Positions 1 through 7,594 of a stretch of 64,000 bases of DNA are shown here, one piece after another. The stretch is from Cellvibrio sp. UBA7671 (GTDB lineage: Bacteria > Pseudomonadota > Gammaproteobacteria > Pseudomonadales > Cellvibrionaceae). The translations under genes and the position numbers were made by a program. The first letter of the stretch is position 1; the number at the start of each line of letters is the position of its first letter. The stretch covers positions 142,387 through 206,386 of the forward strand of contig DLHJ01000005.1 in assembly GCA_002483145.1 (NCBI GenBank), read 5' to 3'. The notes below the pieces were generated by a model. That model did not search any database and was not told where the DNA came from. It saw only the letters and a program-made list of their open reading frames with translations.

Positions 1-1067
1 ACCAGGGATTTTTGAGTGAGCAACATGCGACGGATATCGGGATGGACAATGATAGGATCAGCGGGGCCTGAAGCATTCTTTACCCCGGTCAGGGAGCGCA
101 TCTGCAATCGTTCTTGGGCGTACAATCGCGACTTTTGATATCCCAACTCTGCGTGAGCAAGCCCCTGCAGCCCTGAACCTATGCGCGCAAGATTCATAAA
201 GGTGAACATGTGGTTCAACCCTTTATTCACCTCACCCAAAAGCCAGCCTTTTGCACCATCAAACTGCAAGACACAGGTCGCATTACCATGGATACCCATC
301 TTGGACTCAAGTGAACTACAGCTAACACCATTGGTAGCAGCGAGAGAGCCGTCTTCATTTATTAATACTTTAGGTACGACAAACAGGGAGATACCTTTGG
401 TTCCGACAGGTGCATTGGGCAAGCGCGCGAGTACTATGTGGACAATATTTTCAGCGAGGTCGTGATCACCAGAGGAGATAAAAATCTTGGTGCCGCTAAT
501 CTGGTAACTGCCATCGGCTTGCGGATCAGCGCGGGTGCGCAACAACCCCAGGTCACTCCCCGCCTGCGCTTCAGTAAGGCACATAGTACCCGTCCAGCGG
601 CCGGAAATTAATGCAGGTAGATACTGCTGCTTTTGCTGCTCGGTGCCGTGGGTCTCGATGGTGTGCATAGCCCCTTGGGATAACCCGGCGTACATTCCCC
701 ATGCCCAATTGGGCGTGCCCAAAATCTCACTCAGGATAACACCGAGCGATTGCGGCAAACCTTGCCCTCCATAGGCAACTGAACGCGATAAGGTTGGCCA
801 CCCCGCATCGCAGTAATGTTCGTAGGCCTCCTTAAACCCTTCTGGTGTAATCACCTTGCCATCTACCAGTTTGCATCCCTGTTGATCACCAACCGGACCA
901 AGCGGCGCCAACACATCTTCCGCAAAACGGGCTGCCTCGCCAAAAAAAGCGCCAGTCAATTCGCGATCCAAAGAGGCATGGCCTATCGCACGGCAGTGGC
1001 TCGCATAATCCAATAACTCGAAGAGGGTGAAATCGATATCGCGCAAGGGCGTTTGGTAATTGTTCAT
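1..1067 (-). CDS. Acyl-CoA dehydrogenase, C-terminus beyond window
   Basis: FAD-dependent oxidation of an acyl-CoA thioester, beta-oxidation type. The reading frame opens at 1067 (MNNYQTPLRDID) and stays open to the window edge, about 355 residues. The N-terminus resembles the AcylCoA_DH_N extension of the roughly 590-residue FadE/DmdC-like group. The family flavin-site signature CLTEAQAGSD is visible, followed by the strand GTKIFISSGDHD and a helical stretch around HPDIRRMLLTQKS. The substrate cannot be told: this group includes both ordinary acyl-CoA dehydrogenases and 3-methylmercaptopropionyl-CoA dehydrogenases. The start has AAGG directly against the ATG, so translation initiation may be weak. 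About 175 bases without a gene separate it from the Nudix gene. Confidence 0.9.
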   Translation of the reverse strand, partial: MNNYQTPLRDIDFTLFELLDYASHCRAIGHASLDRELTGAFFGEAARFAEDVLAPLGPVGDQQGCKLVDGKVITPEGFKEAYEHYCDAGWPTLSRSVAYGGQGLPQSLGVILSEILGTPNWAWGMYAGLSQGAMHTIETHGTEQQKQQYLPALISGRWTGTMCLTEAQAGSDLGLLRTRADPQADGSYQISGTKIFISSGDHDLAENIVHIVLARLPNAPVGTKGISLFVVPKVLINEDGSLAATNGVSCSSLESKMGIHGNATCVLQFDGAKGWLLGEVNKGLNHMFTFMNLARIGSGLQGLAHAELGYQKSRLYAQERLQMRSLTGVKNASGPADPIIVHPDIRRMLLTQKSL

Positions 1068-1242
1068 CCTTAAGCACCCAGGCAAAAGCCCGCTGAAAAA
1101 TGGGAGGTAGCATCTGCTAAGAGTTAGCTACCAGTGGTTGATAATCTAATTATGATTTTACATATTGGCAGATATGACTTTTATGTCAAATGGCTGCTAA
1201 TTTTTATCATTTCGAGAACAGAAAGTTATGATGCAAATACGG

Positions 1243-1806
1243 TCAGGATGCGATTCGCGTCAACAAGCGCAGTAATTGTGCCGTTACCGCAGCAGTAAAA
1301 CCCCATATCTCATAACCCTCATAATGATAGACAGGGACGCGAAATACTCGGCCGTTCCGCTCAAATTGGTCTTCACGCACCTGAATGCCCTCTTTAAAAG
1401 CCGCTAAGGGAACACAAAACACGCTATCGAGTTCGTGGGGAGACGGGAGTAGAGAAACACTGGGATTAAAGCTGGCAACGAACGGGGTGACAGGTGTTCC
1501 CGCACGAGTGTGAGATAAAGGCAAACGCCCCAACAGGTGCATTTCTGCAGCAGGCAAACCTATTTCTTCGTGGGTTTCGCGTAGGGCAGTAGTGAATAAA
1601 TCGGCATCTCCAGATTCCCACATACCACCCGGAAAACACACCTCGCCCGGATGTTGGCGCAAATGTGCGGCACGTTTGGTAAAAAGAATTGCAGGGTTAT
1701 CGCCACGACTAATTAACACCAGAACGGCAGCTTGTGGTTGCACAACGAGATTCAGAGGGTCGTGAATGAGTTGTTGCGAGAGCGCATTAAACAGCGAATG
1801 ACTCAA
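1243..1806 (-). CDS. Nudix hydrolase, CoA pyrophosphatase type
   Basis: Likely hydrolyses CoA or acyl-CoA to 3',5'-ADP and phosphopantetheine, a cytoplasmic housekeeping or repair function. The 187-residue protein carries the family signature LFTKRAAHLRQHPGEVCFPGG followed directly by a Nudix helix with RETHEEIG, as in NudL/YeaB proteins. No ATG is available near the N-terminus. A TTG at 1806 is preceded by GGAGGTGAG about 8 bases upstream, which supports a TTG start. That start lies one base after the stop of the NIF3-like gene, so the two are probably translationally coupled. Family assignment is firm; the in vivo substrate is inferred. Confidence 0.88.
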   Translation of the reverse strand: MSHSLFNALSQQLIHDPLNLVVQPQAAVLVLISRGDNPAILFTKRAAHLRQHPGEVCFPGGMWESGDADLFTTALRETHEEIGLPAAEMHLLGRLPLSHTRAGTPVTPFVASFNPSVSLLPSPHELDSVFCVPLAAFKEGIQVREDQFERNGRVFRVPVYHYEGYEIWGFTAAVTAQLLRLLTRIAS

Positions 1807-1807
1807 A

Positions 1808-2128
1808 CTATCTCACCTCCACATCAACCAAACGCAAAACATCAAACGCTGGCTCCTCATACGGATGAGCACTGCGCAATGCAGACACCGCAGCACTAAT
1901 CAACTCATCAGCACAGACCATTTCAACACGGTATTCCGGTAAAACTTCCAGCTGATCCTGCGTACCAATGAAAGGGGTTGCACCAGCGAGCGGACGAAAC
2001 TGCCCTCGTCCCAGCACCTGCCAACAACATTGTTCGTAGTTACCGATCCGGCCAGCACCAACTTTAAAAACAGCGGCTTTTACTACATTAAGATGAGACT
2101 CGGGGACAAAGAAGACCAATTTATACAT
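1808..2128 (-). CDS. NIF3-like / YqfO-type small protein
   Basis: A 106-residue protein that begins MYKLVFFVPESHL and contains the typical core VGAGRIGNYEQCCWQ with a C-terminal RSAHPYEEPAFDVL. This pattern is that of stand-alone NGG1p-interacting-factor-3-like proteins, homologous to the insert domain of YqfO. The biochemical role of the family is not settled. The start at 2128 is chosen over an upstream in-frame GTG/TTG-type start because the conserved domain begins at once and GGGGGCAGGGCAG precedes it. The stop is one base from the start of the Nudix gene, implying co-transcription. The gene lies just downstream of serA. Confidence 0.85.
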   Translation of the reverse strand: MYKLVFFVPESHLNVVKAAVFKVGAGRIGNYEQCCWQVLGRGQFRPLAGATPFIGTQDQLEVLPEYRVEMVCADELISAAVSALRSAHPYEEPAFDVLRLVDVEVR

Positions 2129-2159
2129 CTGCCCTGCCCCCGTCATTTAATCAGATGAG

Positions 2160-3335
2160 TTAAATCACGCGTACCGCAATTACATGTTCAACTTTGGTAA
2201 GTGCATCCACAACAGCAGCAGATGGCACCTGCTCAACATCGATGATGTTATAGGCCACATCGCCACGGCTTTTGTTGACCATATCGACTACGTTGACTTT
2301 GTGATCTGCTAATACCGACAACACATGGCCTAATACACCAGACACATTTTCGTTAGAAAAGGTGATGCGTGCCCCAATCGCAGGAGAACGATCCATAGAT
2401 ACTGCAGGAAAATTAACGGAATTTTTGATATTACCGTTTTCCAAATAATCCACCAATTGGTCTGCCGCCATAATCGCGCAATTTTCTTCCGCTTCTTCAG
2501 TGCTAGCACCGATGTGCGGCATCGCGTAAACGTCTTTGCGATTGAGCAAGATTGGTTCAGGGAAATCGCAAATATATTTACCCAGATGACCGGCATCCAA
2601 ACTTTCCACTACAGCATGTGCATCAACAATCGCTTCCCGTGCAAAGTTCAACAAGGTCGCCCCTTTTTTGGTGACTTTGAGCGTGTCGGCATTGATCAGG
2701 TTTTTTGTAGCCGGAATTGCGGGCACATGCAGAGTGATATAATCCGAACGCGCCAACAAAGATTGCAAGTTCTCCATGCGGCCAACCTGGCTCGGCAAAC
2801 GCCATGCAGCTTCAACGGATAACGCTGGATCAAAACCCACCACATTCATTCCCAGTGCCAAGGCGGCATCGGCAATCAGTGAACCAATTGCACCCAAGCC
2901 AACAATACCCAAGGTTTTACCTTGCAATTCAAAACCGGCGAAGTTGGATTTTTCTTTCTCCAACAATTTTGACATTTCTTCGGCATCGGTCATATGCGTC
3001 AAAGTACTTACATATTCCATGCCCGGCAAAATGCCGCGCGAGCCTAGCAACATACCGGCAAGAACCAACTCTTTTACTGCATTCGCATTTGCGCCCGGCG
3101 AGTTAAATACTACAACACCTTTTTTGGTGTATTCATCGACCGGGACATTGTTAGTACCCGCACCAGCGCGCGCTACCGCTTTAACACTTTCCGGTAATGC
3201 TTCACCGTGCAATTTATGGCTGCGTAGGATGTAAGCGTCAGGCTGGCCAATATCGCTGGCGACTTCATAGTTTTCGCGCGGAAAACGGTTCAAACCTTTA
3301 ACAGAAATGGCGTTGTAAGTTTTTATTTTGAACAT
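2160..3335 (-). CDS. serA: D-3-phosphoglycerate dehydrogenase
   Basis: Catalyses the first committed step of serine synthesis: NAD-dependent oxidation of 3-phosphoglycerate to 3-phosphohydroxypyruvate. The 391-residue product starts MFKIKTYNAISV. It contains the substrate motif RAGAGTNNVPV, the Rossmann signature LGIVGLGAIGSLIADAA, and the active-site segments FAREAIVD and MPHIGASTEEAEEN. It ends in an ACT domain (roughly residues 320-391), the usual seat of serine feedback inhibition. The length fits the short SerA type. The ATG at 3335 is preceded by AGAGG 11 bases upstream; a longer reading frame to 3362 lacks support. serC lies upstream on the same strand, with a hairpin between them. Confidence 0.96.
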   Translation of the reverse strand: MFKIKTYNAISVKGLNRFPRENYEVASDIGQPDAYILRSHKLHGEALPESVKAVARAGAGTNNVPVDEYTKKGVVVFNSPGANANAVKELVLAGMLLGSRGILPGMEYVSTLTHMTDAEEMSKLLEKEKSNFAGFELQGKTLGIVGLGAIGSLIADAALALGMNVVGFDPALSVEAAWRLPSQVGRMENLQSLLARSDYITLHVPAIPATKNLINADTLKVTKKGATLLNFAREAIVDAHAVVESLDAGHLGKYICDFPEPILLNRKDVYAMPHIGASTEEAEENCAIMAADQLVDYLENGNIKNSVNFPAVSMDRSPAIGARITFSNENVSGVLGHVLSVLADHKVNVVDMVNKSRGDVAYNIIDVEQVPSAAVVDALTKVEHVIAVRVI

Positions 3336-3360
3336 GCTATTTAATCCTCTGAGCACTAAC

Positions 3361-3390
3361 AAAAAGGCCGTGTATAAACACGGCCTCGCA
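3361..3390 (-). terminator. Hairpin and T-run between serC and serA
   Basis: Arms 3365-3373 and 3378-3386 pair over 9 bases with an ATAA loop. On the minus strand the stem is followed by TTTTT (3361-3365), the form of an intrinsic terminator. It sits after the serC stop and only about 25 bases before the serA start. It would therefore either separate the two transcripts or let serA be read through only in part. Confidence 0.7.
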
Positions 3391-3406
3391 AAAAATATCT
3401 ATTACA

Positions 3407-4522
3407 TTATGCTGCTGTGGCTTGTTCGTAAGCCCAAGTCAACCAGGGCAACAAGGCCTCAAGATCAACGGCATCAACAGTTGCACCACACCAAATACGC
3501 AAACCAGGTGGTGCATCGCGGTAGGCGCCAATATCATAGGCCACTGCTTCTTTATCCAATAGTTTGATCATGGCCTTCACTTGATCAGGTGTTGCTTTCA
3601 AAGTGAAACATACGCTGGTATTGGAAAGTGTTTCCGGCGTTTGTGCGAGGAAATCGATCCAATCATTAGCTGCAACAAATTTTTTCAATACTGCCAGATT
3701 GGCATTGGAGCGCGCGATAGTTTCTTTCACACCCCCAATTACGCGCACCCAATCCAATGCATCCAAATAATCTGCAACCGCTAGCATAGATGGCGTATTT
3801 ATAGTATCGCCTTTAAAGATACCCTCAACGACTTTACCGCCGCTGGTCATACGGAACAGTTTTGGCATAGGCCAGGAAGGCTTGTAGGTTTCCAAACGCT
3901 CAACCGCGCGCGGGCTGAGGATCAGCATGCCGTGCGCACCTTCGCCACCCAACACTTTCTGCCAGCTGTAAGTAATCACATCTAACTTTTCCCAAGGCAT
4001 CTCCATCGCGAATACAGCCGAGGTTGCATCGCAAATAGTAAGTCCCTTGCGATCAGCAGGAATCCAGTCACCATTCGGCACTTTCACACCAGAGGTAGTG
4101 CCGTTCCAGGTGAAGATCACATCGTTATCGAAATTGACTTTTGATAAATCAGGTAATAGACCGTAATCCGCTTCGTGTGCATTGACACTCAACTTCAACT
4201 CTTTGGTAGCGTCGCTCAACCAACCTTTACCAAAGGACTCCCACTGCAGGATATCCACACCGCGCTCGCCCAACAGCGACCACATCGCCATTTCCACGGC
4301 CCCAGTATCAGAACCTGGCACGACACCGACACGGTAGCCTTCCGGCAAACCGAGCAGCTCAGCGGTATCTTCGCAGGCACGTTGCAATGCCGCTTTACCA
4401 ATAGTGGAGCGATGTGAACGGCCCAAAGTAGAAACATCTAACTGATCCAAGCTATAGCCCGGGCGCTTGCTGCAAGGGCCAGACGAGAAATTGGGATTGC
4501 GGGGTTTTACTTCTGGCTTCAT
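3407..4522 (-). CDS. serC: Phosphoserine aminotransferase
   Basis: PLP-dependent transfer of an amino group from glutamate to 3-phosphohydroxypyruvate, giving phosphoserine; the same enzyme usually serves pyridoxal phosphate synthesis. The 371-residue protein starts [17 protein letters not shown]. The PLP lysine lies in [17 protein letters not shown], and [13 protein letters not shown] supplies the usual Asp that contacts the cofactor. SGPCSKRPG and GRSHRS mark it as the alphaproteobacterial/archaeal-like SerC subgroup rather than the E. coli type; this subgroup call is my recollection. AGAGGATTACC precedes the ATG. Transcription appears to start at a promoter about 320 bases upstream, leaving a long structured leader. 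Confidence 0.94.
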   Translation of the reverse strand: MKPEVKPRNPNFSSGPCSKRPGYSLDQLDVSTLGRSHRSTIGKAALQRACEDTAELLGLPEGYRVGVVPGSDTGAVEMAMWSLLGERGVDILQWESFGKGWLSDATKELKLSVNAHEADYGLLPDLSKVNFDNDVIFTWNGTTSGVKVPNGDWIPADRKGLTICDATSAVFAMEMPWEKLDVITYSWQKVLGGEGAHGMLILSPRAVERLETYKPSWPMPKLFRMTSGGKVVEGIFKGDTINTPSMLAVADYLDALDWVRVIGGVKETIARSNANLAVLKKFVAANDWIDFLAQTPETLSNTSVCFTLKATPDQVKAMIKLLDKEAVAYDIGAYRDAPPGLRIWCGATVDAVDLEALLPWLTWAYEQATAA

Positions 4523-4710
4523 GGTAATCCTCTAGCTGACAGGAACAGCACATCCGACAAACAGGGCTAATCAGGCGTGCCAAACGGGGTTTATCCTCCA
4601 CGGAGCAGAGGTCAAACCCGGAAAATTCGGGGCGTCGATTATGCCAGCAACGCACTAAATAACCTAGCCAGCCAAAGCGGATTTGCCCGTAAAAACATCG
4701 AATCGACAGG

Positions 4711-4740
4711 CAAAAAAAAGCCCTCTGAAATTCAGAGGGC
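4711..4740 (-). terminator. Terminator-like hairpin in the serC leader
   Basis: GCCCTCTGA at 4720-4728 pairs perfectly with TCAGAGGGC at 4732-4740, with a 3-base loop. On the minus strand the stem runs into eight Ts (4712-4719). It lies 190 bases before the serC ATG and about 105 bases after the predicted transcription start, the position expected of a transcription attenuator. It could alternatively end a transcript from the gene at 5072-5506. Confidence 0.75.
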
Positions 4741-4759
4741 AGAGGGAGACGTCGATGCA

Positions 4760-4795
4760 TCAACCAGACATCGACGGTGAGAGACCATTAACCAT
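4760..4795 (-). CDS. Possible serine-rich leader peptide of serC
   Basis: An 11-codon frame, MVNGLSPSMSG then TGA, lies between the predicted serC promoter and the terminator-like hairpin. Three of the eleven codons are serine (TCA, TCG, TCT). The TCG codon lies in the 5' arm of an 8-bp hairpin (4769-4776 with 4750-4757). That resembles ribosome-stalling attenuators of amino-acid operons. There is no clear Shine-Dalgarno sequence, and I could not draw a convincing antiterminator, so this is a hypothesis only. Confidence 0.3.
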   Translation of the reverse strand: MVNGLSPSMSG

Positions 4796-4850
4796 TCAAA
4801 ACCAGACTCATTGCTGCAACCGAGTCCAGTCACTTCAATCAACTGGAGCC

Positions 4851-4879
4851 AATGTAAAACTTAATGACAGCGCTGTCAA
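4851..4879 (-). promoter_or_regulatory. Sigma70 promoter for serC
   Basis: On the minus strand TTGACA (4879-4874) is separated by exactly 17 bases from TACATT (4856-4851): a consensus -35 box and a 4-of-6 -10 box. The -35 overlaps a perfect 14-base palindrome TGACAGCGCTGTCA, a possible operator. Transcription would start near 4844. The rest of the gene-free stretch 4523-5071 holds the leader described separately and, at 4973-5000, a hairpin with arms ATCACC/GGTGAT. Confidence 0.65.
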
Positions 4880-4977
4880 ACGAATCTGCAAAATAATCTG
4901 AAAAAAGCACGCACCCCGAAGAAACACAGATTAGAAACATACAGAAGATAACGACAAAGCGTAAGATTTTGTATCAC
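4876..4977 (-). CDS. Possible 33-residue Phe-rich peptide
   Basis: GTG at 4977, preceded by AGGAGG at 4 bases' distance, opens a 33-codon frame ending at TGA 4876-4878. The second half is rich in phenylalanine and cysteine (CFFGVRAFFRLFCRF). The stop codon overlaps the -35 box of the serC promoter. It is too short and too oddly composed to call a gene with confidence. The strong ribosome binding site is the only positive evidence. Confidence 0.15.
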   Translation of the reverse strand: MIQNLTLCRYLLYVSNLCFFGVRAFFRLFCRFV

Positions 4978-5071
4978 CAATCCTCCTTCTGATCGGTGAT
5001 TGCCCGGCAATTAACGAACTGCGTGGCTTGCGGACGAATGCGCTGTACATAAAATATGTAACACACCAGTA

Positions 5072-5506
5072 TCACGCGTATTTCCGCTCGGCCAACAAAG
5101 CAACGTCATGCAGACGTGTTGCCTCGCGATGAAAACAAGCATCGATGGATTGCAACAGGCGCTCACTAAGTGATTCACCAATCAAGCTGACAAGCAACTT
5201 GTTAAATGATCGATGTAAAGCAAGGTTCGCCGCCATGATGACTGCGCTGGTTTGTTGCGCCAACGCTGCCTGCAAAGAGGCAAAGTTATCGAAAGAAGTA
5301 TCATCCTCCGATACGGTTGCCAACCAGGGAAAGTCGGCGTGGGTTAGGTTGAGCGCTTTTTTATAGATCGCCACAATACCGCGCCGACCAATGATGGGGG
5401 TTAAAGCAACATCAATTTGACGCCATCGTGCTATTGATTCAGCGGCAAGCTCGGTGGCACTTGTGTCTATTTCTGCGGTTGGTACGAAAGAATTTTTGGT
5501 GCGCAT
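5072..5506 (-). CDS. Hypothetical protein, about 144 residues
   Basis: I do not recognise this protein. It starts MRTKNSFVPTAEID, has no signal peptide or membrane segment, and looks mainly alpha-helical (ALTPIIGRRGIVAIYKKALNL; SLIGESLSERLLQSIDACF). No catalytic motif is visible. The helical make-up with a GRRG turn resembles small proteins sometimes found beside sensor kinases, but no such partner is adjacent here. The neighbours are serC, downstream on the same strand, and hipBA, divergent. It is probably a real gene because the reading frame is long with no competing frame; function unknown. Confidence 0.6.
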   Translation of the reverse strand: MRTKNSFVPTAEIDTSATELAAESIARWRQIDVALTPIIGRRGIVAIYKKALNLTHADFPWLATVSEDDTSFDNFASLQAALAQQTSAVIMAANLALHRSFNKLLVSLIGESLSERLLQSIDACFHREATRLHDVALLAERKYA

Positions 5507-5743
5507 AATTGATACCGCTATTGTTAGCGTAACGCTAAGGTTGTTGACCGATCCTCACCTTAATGCTCCCAGATACCGTACTTTTTTTGCTTGTTTTGGC
5601 ATTTATCGGTGATGTTTATTTTTTGCCAAGCTTAAGATTAGGCCTAAAAACAATAAAATGCTTGTCTCATATCAAGCTCTGTCACTTCTTAATTTATCTT
5701 TTTTTCGCATAAAAAATATTCTTTTAAGTAAAATTCAAAAATA

Positions 5744-5876
5744 GGTAAATTAATACCCAAAAAATTCTTTTTAGAAATTTAAAGGTAATAAATTACCCAC
5801 ATATTTACAGCTTTAAATAAAAGGTATAAATTAACCTTTAGTACGATATTATTTAAATATAAGATAGAAAAATACC
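5744..5876 (+). promoter_or_regulatory. Four evenly spaced operators before hipBA
   Basis: Three 14-base inverted repeats GGTA-N6-TACC stand at 5744-5757 (GGTAAATTAATACC), 5784-5797 (GGTAATAAATTACC) and 5823-5836 (GGTATAAATTAACC, imperfect right arm). A fourth with an imperfect left arm is at 5863-5876 (GATAGAAAAATACC). The starts are 40, 39 and 40 bases apart, so the sites lie on nearly one face of the helix. The last ends 4 bases before the hipB ATG. Four operators read by HipB are known for E. coli hipBA, with a different sequence. The rest of 5507-5743 is AT-rich and shows nothing I can name. Confidence 0.72.
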
Positions 5877-5880
5877 CATT

Positions 5881-6243
5881 ATGAACTTTTATACCATGAC
5901 TAATGCATCTGTAGCTGCAGAACTGGGTAACCGCCTGGAAAAGCTGCGGCTGGAGCAGAATATGACCCAACAGGCTCTCGCCGATGAAATTGGTATAACG
6001 GCCAAGAGCTACCGCCAACTGGTAGCAGGCAGTGGCAAACTGGAAAACATGGTTGCCGCATTGCGCGCCCTGAACGCGCTGGAACAGCTTGAAAACTTTT
6101 TACCCGCCACACCGCCAAGCCCACTGGAACAGTTGAAACTACGCGGCAAACAACGTCAACGTGCACGCACTACCCCCGGCTATAAAAAAACAATCACCAC
6201 ACACACGGCTGAAGACTTAGAAAAGCCGGGGCTGGATTGGTAA
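5881..6243 (+). CDS. hipB: HipB-like antitoxin, XRE-family repressor
   Basis: A 120-residue DNA-binding protein expected to neutralise the HipA kinase and repress its own operon. Residues about 13-60 form a helix-turn-helix of the Cro/CI (XRE) type: LGNRLEKLRLEQNMTQQALA, then DEIGITAKSYRQL as the recognition region. The C-terminal third is basic and probably flexible (RGKQRQRARTTPGYKKT). Two starts are possible, 5881 and MTNAS at 5896; neither has a clear ribosome binding site. Its stop overlaps the hipA ATG by one base (TAATG), so the two are coupled. The upstream inverted repeats are its likely binding sites. Confidence 0.88.
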   Translation: MNFYTMTNASVAAELGNRLEKLRLEQNMTQQALADEIGITAKSYRQLVAGSGKLENMVAALRALNALEQLENFLPATPPSPLEQLKLRGKQRQRARTTPGYKKTITTHTAEDLEKPGLDW

Positions 6244-7556
6244 TGCAAAAACTCGCCGAAGTCTGGCTGTGGGACAAACTGGTTGGCGCTCTCGCTTGGG
6301 CAACAAACACTGCCAGCGCAACCTTTGAATACACACCTGAATGGGTGCGTACCGGTGTGCAAATCGCCCCACTGCATATGCCCAGCCAGGTGGACGGCAC
6401 GCGTATTTTTCATTTCCCCCAGCTCAACCGCGATACTTACAAAGGCCTGCCGGCCTGCTTTGCCGATACCCTGCCCGATGATTTTGGCAATGCGGTGATC
6501 AACGCCTGGCTGGCGCGCAATGGACGCGACCCGCAGAGTTTTAATCCACTGGAGCGCCTGCTCTATAGTGGCAAACGCGGGATGGGGGCATTGGAATATG
6601 CCCCTGCACTTCGGCAAGCACAAAATAGCAATAATAAATTTGAACTGGATTCGCTGATCGGCATGGCGCAACAGGTGTTAGACCAACGTGCGGGCGTGAG
6701 CAGCCAGTTACACAACGCAGGCAACGATGACTTAACAGCCATCTTGCAAGTGGGTACATCTGCAGGCGGCGCGCGCGCCAAAGCCTTGGTGGCAATCAAT
6801 AAAGACCGCACCGAAATTCGCTCCGGTCAAGTGGATGCACCGGAAGGTTTTGAACACTATTTATTAAAATTCGATGGGATTGTGGAGCACGGGAACAACC
6901 GCGAAACCTTTGGCGATCCACAGGGTTTCGGGCGTATGGAATACGCTTATTATTTGATGGCAAAAGCGGCAGGTATCGCGATGACACCCTGCGAATTATT
7001 AATGGATGGCGAGCGCGCCCATTTTTTAACGCAGCGCTTTGATCGTATTGGCAACCATAAATTGCATTATCAATCGCTCTGTGCAATGGACCATGCCGAT
7101 TTTAAAATGCCCGGCCATTACAGCTATGAACAATTATTTGCGGTCGCGCGGCAACTGCGTTTGACACGTGCCGAAGCGGTGGAAATTTATCGCCGCATGG
7201 TGTTTAACATTATTGCGCGCAACCACGATGACCACAGCAAAAACTTCGGTTTTATCCTACCGGGCCCGCATGCGCCATGGCAGCTCGCCCCGGCGTTTGA
7301 TATCGCCTACAGTTACAAGCCTGGCTCACCCTGGGTGAACTCGCATCAATTAAGCGTGAATGGCAAACGCGATAATTTTGTTCGTGACGATTTGTTGGTC
7401 ATGGCAAAATTGATTAGCAATTTCACCAAAGAAGCAAAATTGATTATTCAACAAACCCTGGACGTCGTCAGCCAATGGGAAAGCTATTCGCGCACCGCTG
7501 AAGTACCCGCAAACCTTACCCACGAGATCCAGAAAAACTTACGCTTGAATTTATAA
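6243..7556 (+). CDS. hipA: HipA-family toxin Ser/Thr kinase
   Basis: A kinase-fold toxin of a type II toxin-antitoxin pair; E. coli HipA phosphorylates glutamyl-tRNA synthetase and causes persistence. The 437-residue product has the N-terminal HipA subdomain (VWLWDKLVGALAW...FEYTPEW). The glycine-rich loop GTSAGGARAK is at about 171-180, the catalytic loop NHDDHSKN at about 327-334 and the metal-binding Asp in PAFDIAYSY at about 353. All key residues appear intact, so it should be active. The glycine loop carries a serine (TSAGGA), like the one whose autophosphorylation inactivates E. coli HipA. The start at ATG 6243 overlaps the hipB stop. The target in this organism is unknown. Confidence 0.92.
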   Translation: MQKLAEVWLWDKLVGALAWATNTASATFEYTPEWVRTGVQIAPLHMPSQVDGTRIFHFPQLNRDTYKGLPACFADTLPDDFGNAVINAWLARNGRDPQSFNPLERLLYSGKRGMGALEYAPALRQAQNSNNKFELDSLIGMAQQVLDQRAGVSSQLHNAGNDDLTAILQVGTSAGGARAKALVAINKDRTEIRSGQVDAPEGFEHYLLKFDGIVEHGNNRETFGDPQGFGRMEYAYYLMAKAAGIAMTPCELLMDGERAHFLTQRFDRIGNHKLHYQSLCAMDHADFKMPGHYSYEQLFAVARQLRLTRAEAVEIYRRMVFNIIARNHDDHSKNFGFILPGPHAPWQLAPAFDIAYSYKPGSPWVNSHQLSVNGKRDNFVRDDLLVMAKLISNFTKEAKLIIQQTLDVVSQWESYSRTAEVPANLTHEIQKNLRLNL

Positions 7557-7594
7557 CATCAACTATTGGCAACCAGGCTGAGGGAATCATAAAC

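Noticed and set aside
6180-6671. 163-codon minus-strand frame across hipB/hipA
   Set aside because: Antisense to the supported toxin-antitoxin pair, with no domain or start signal.
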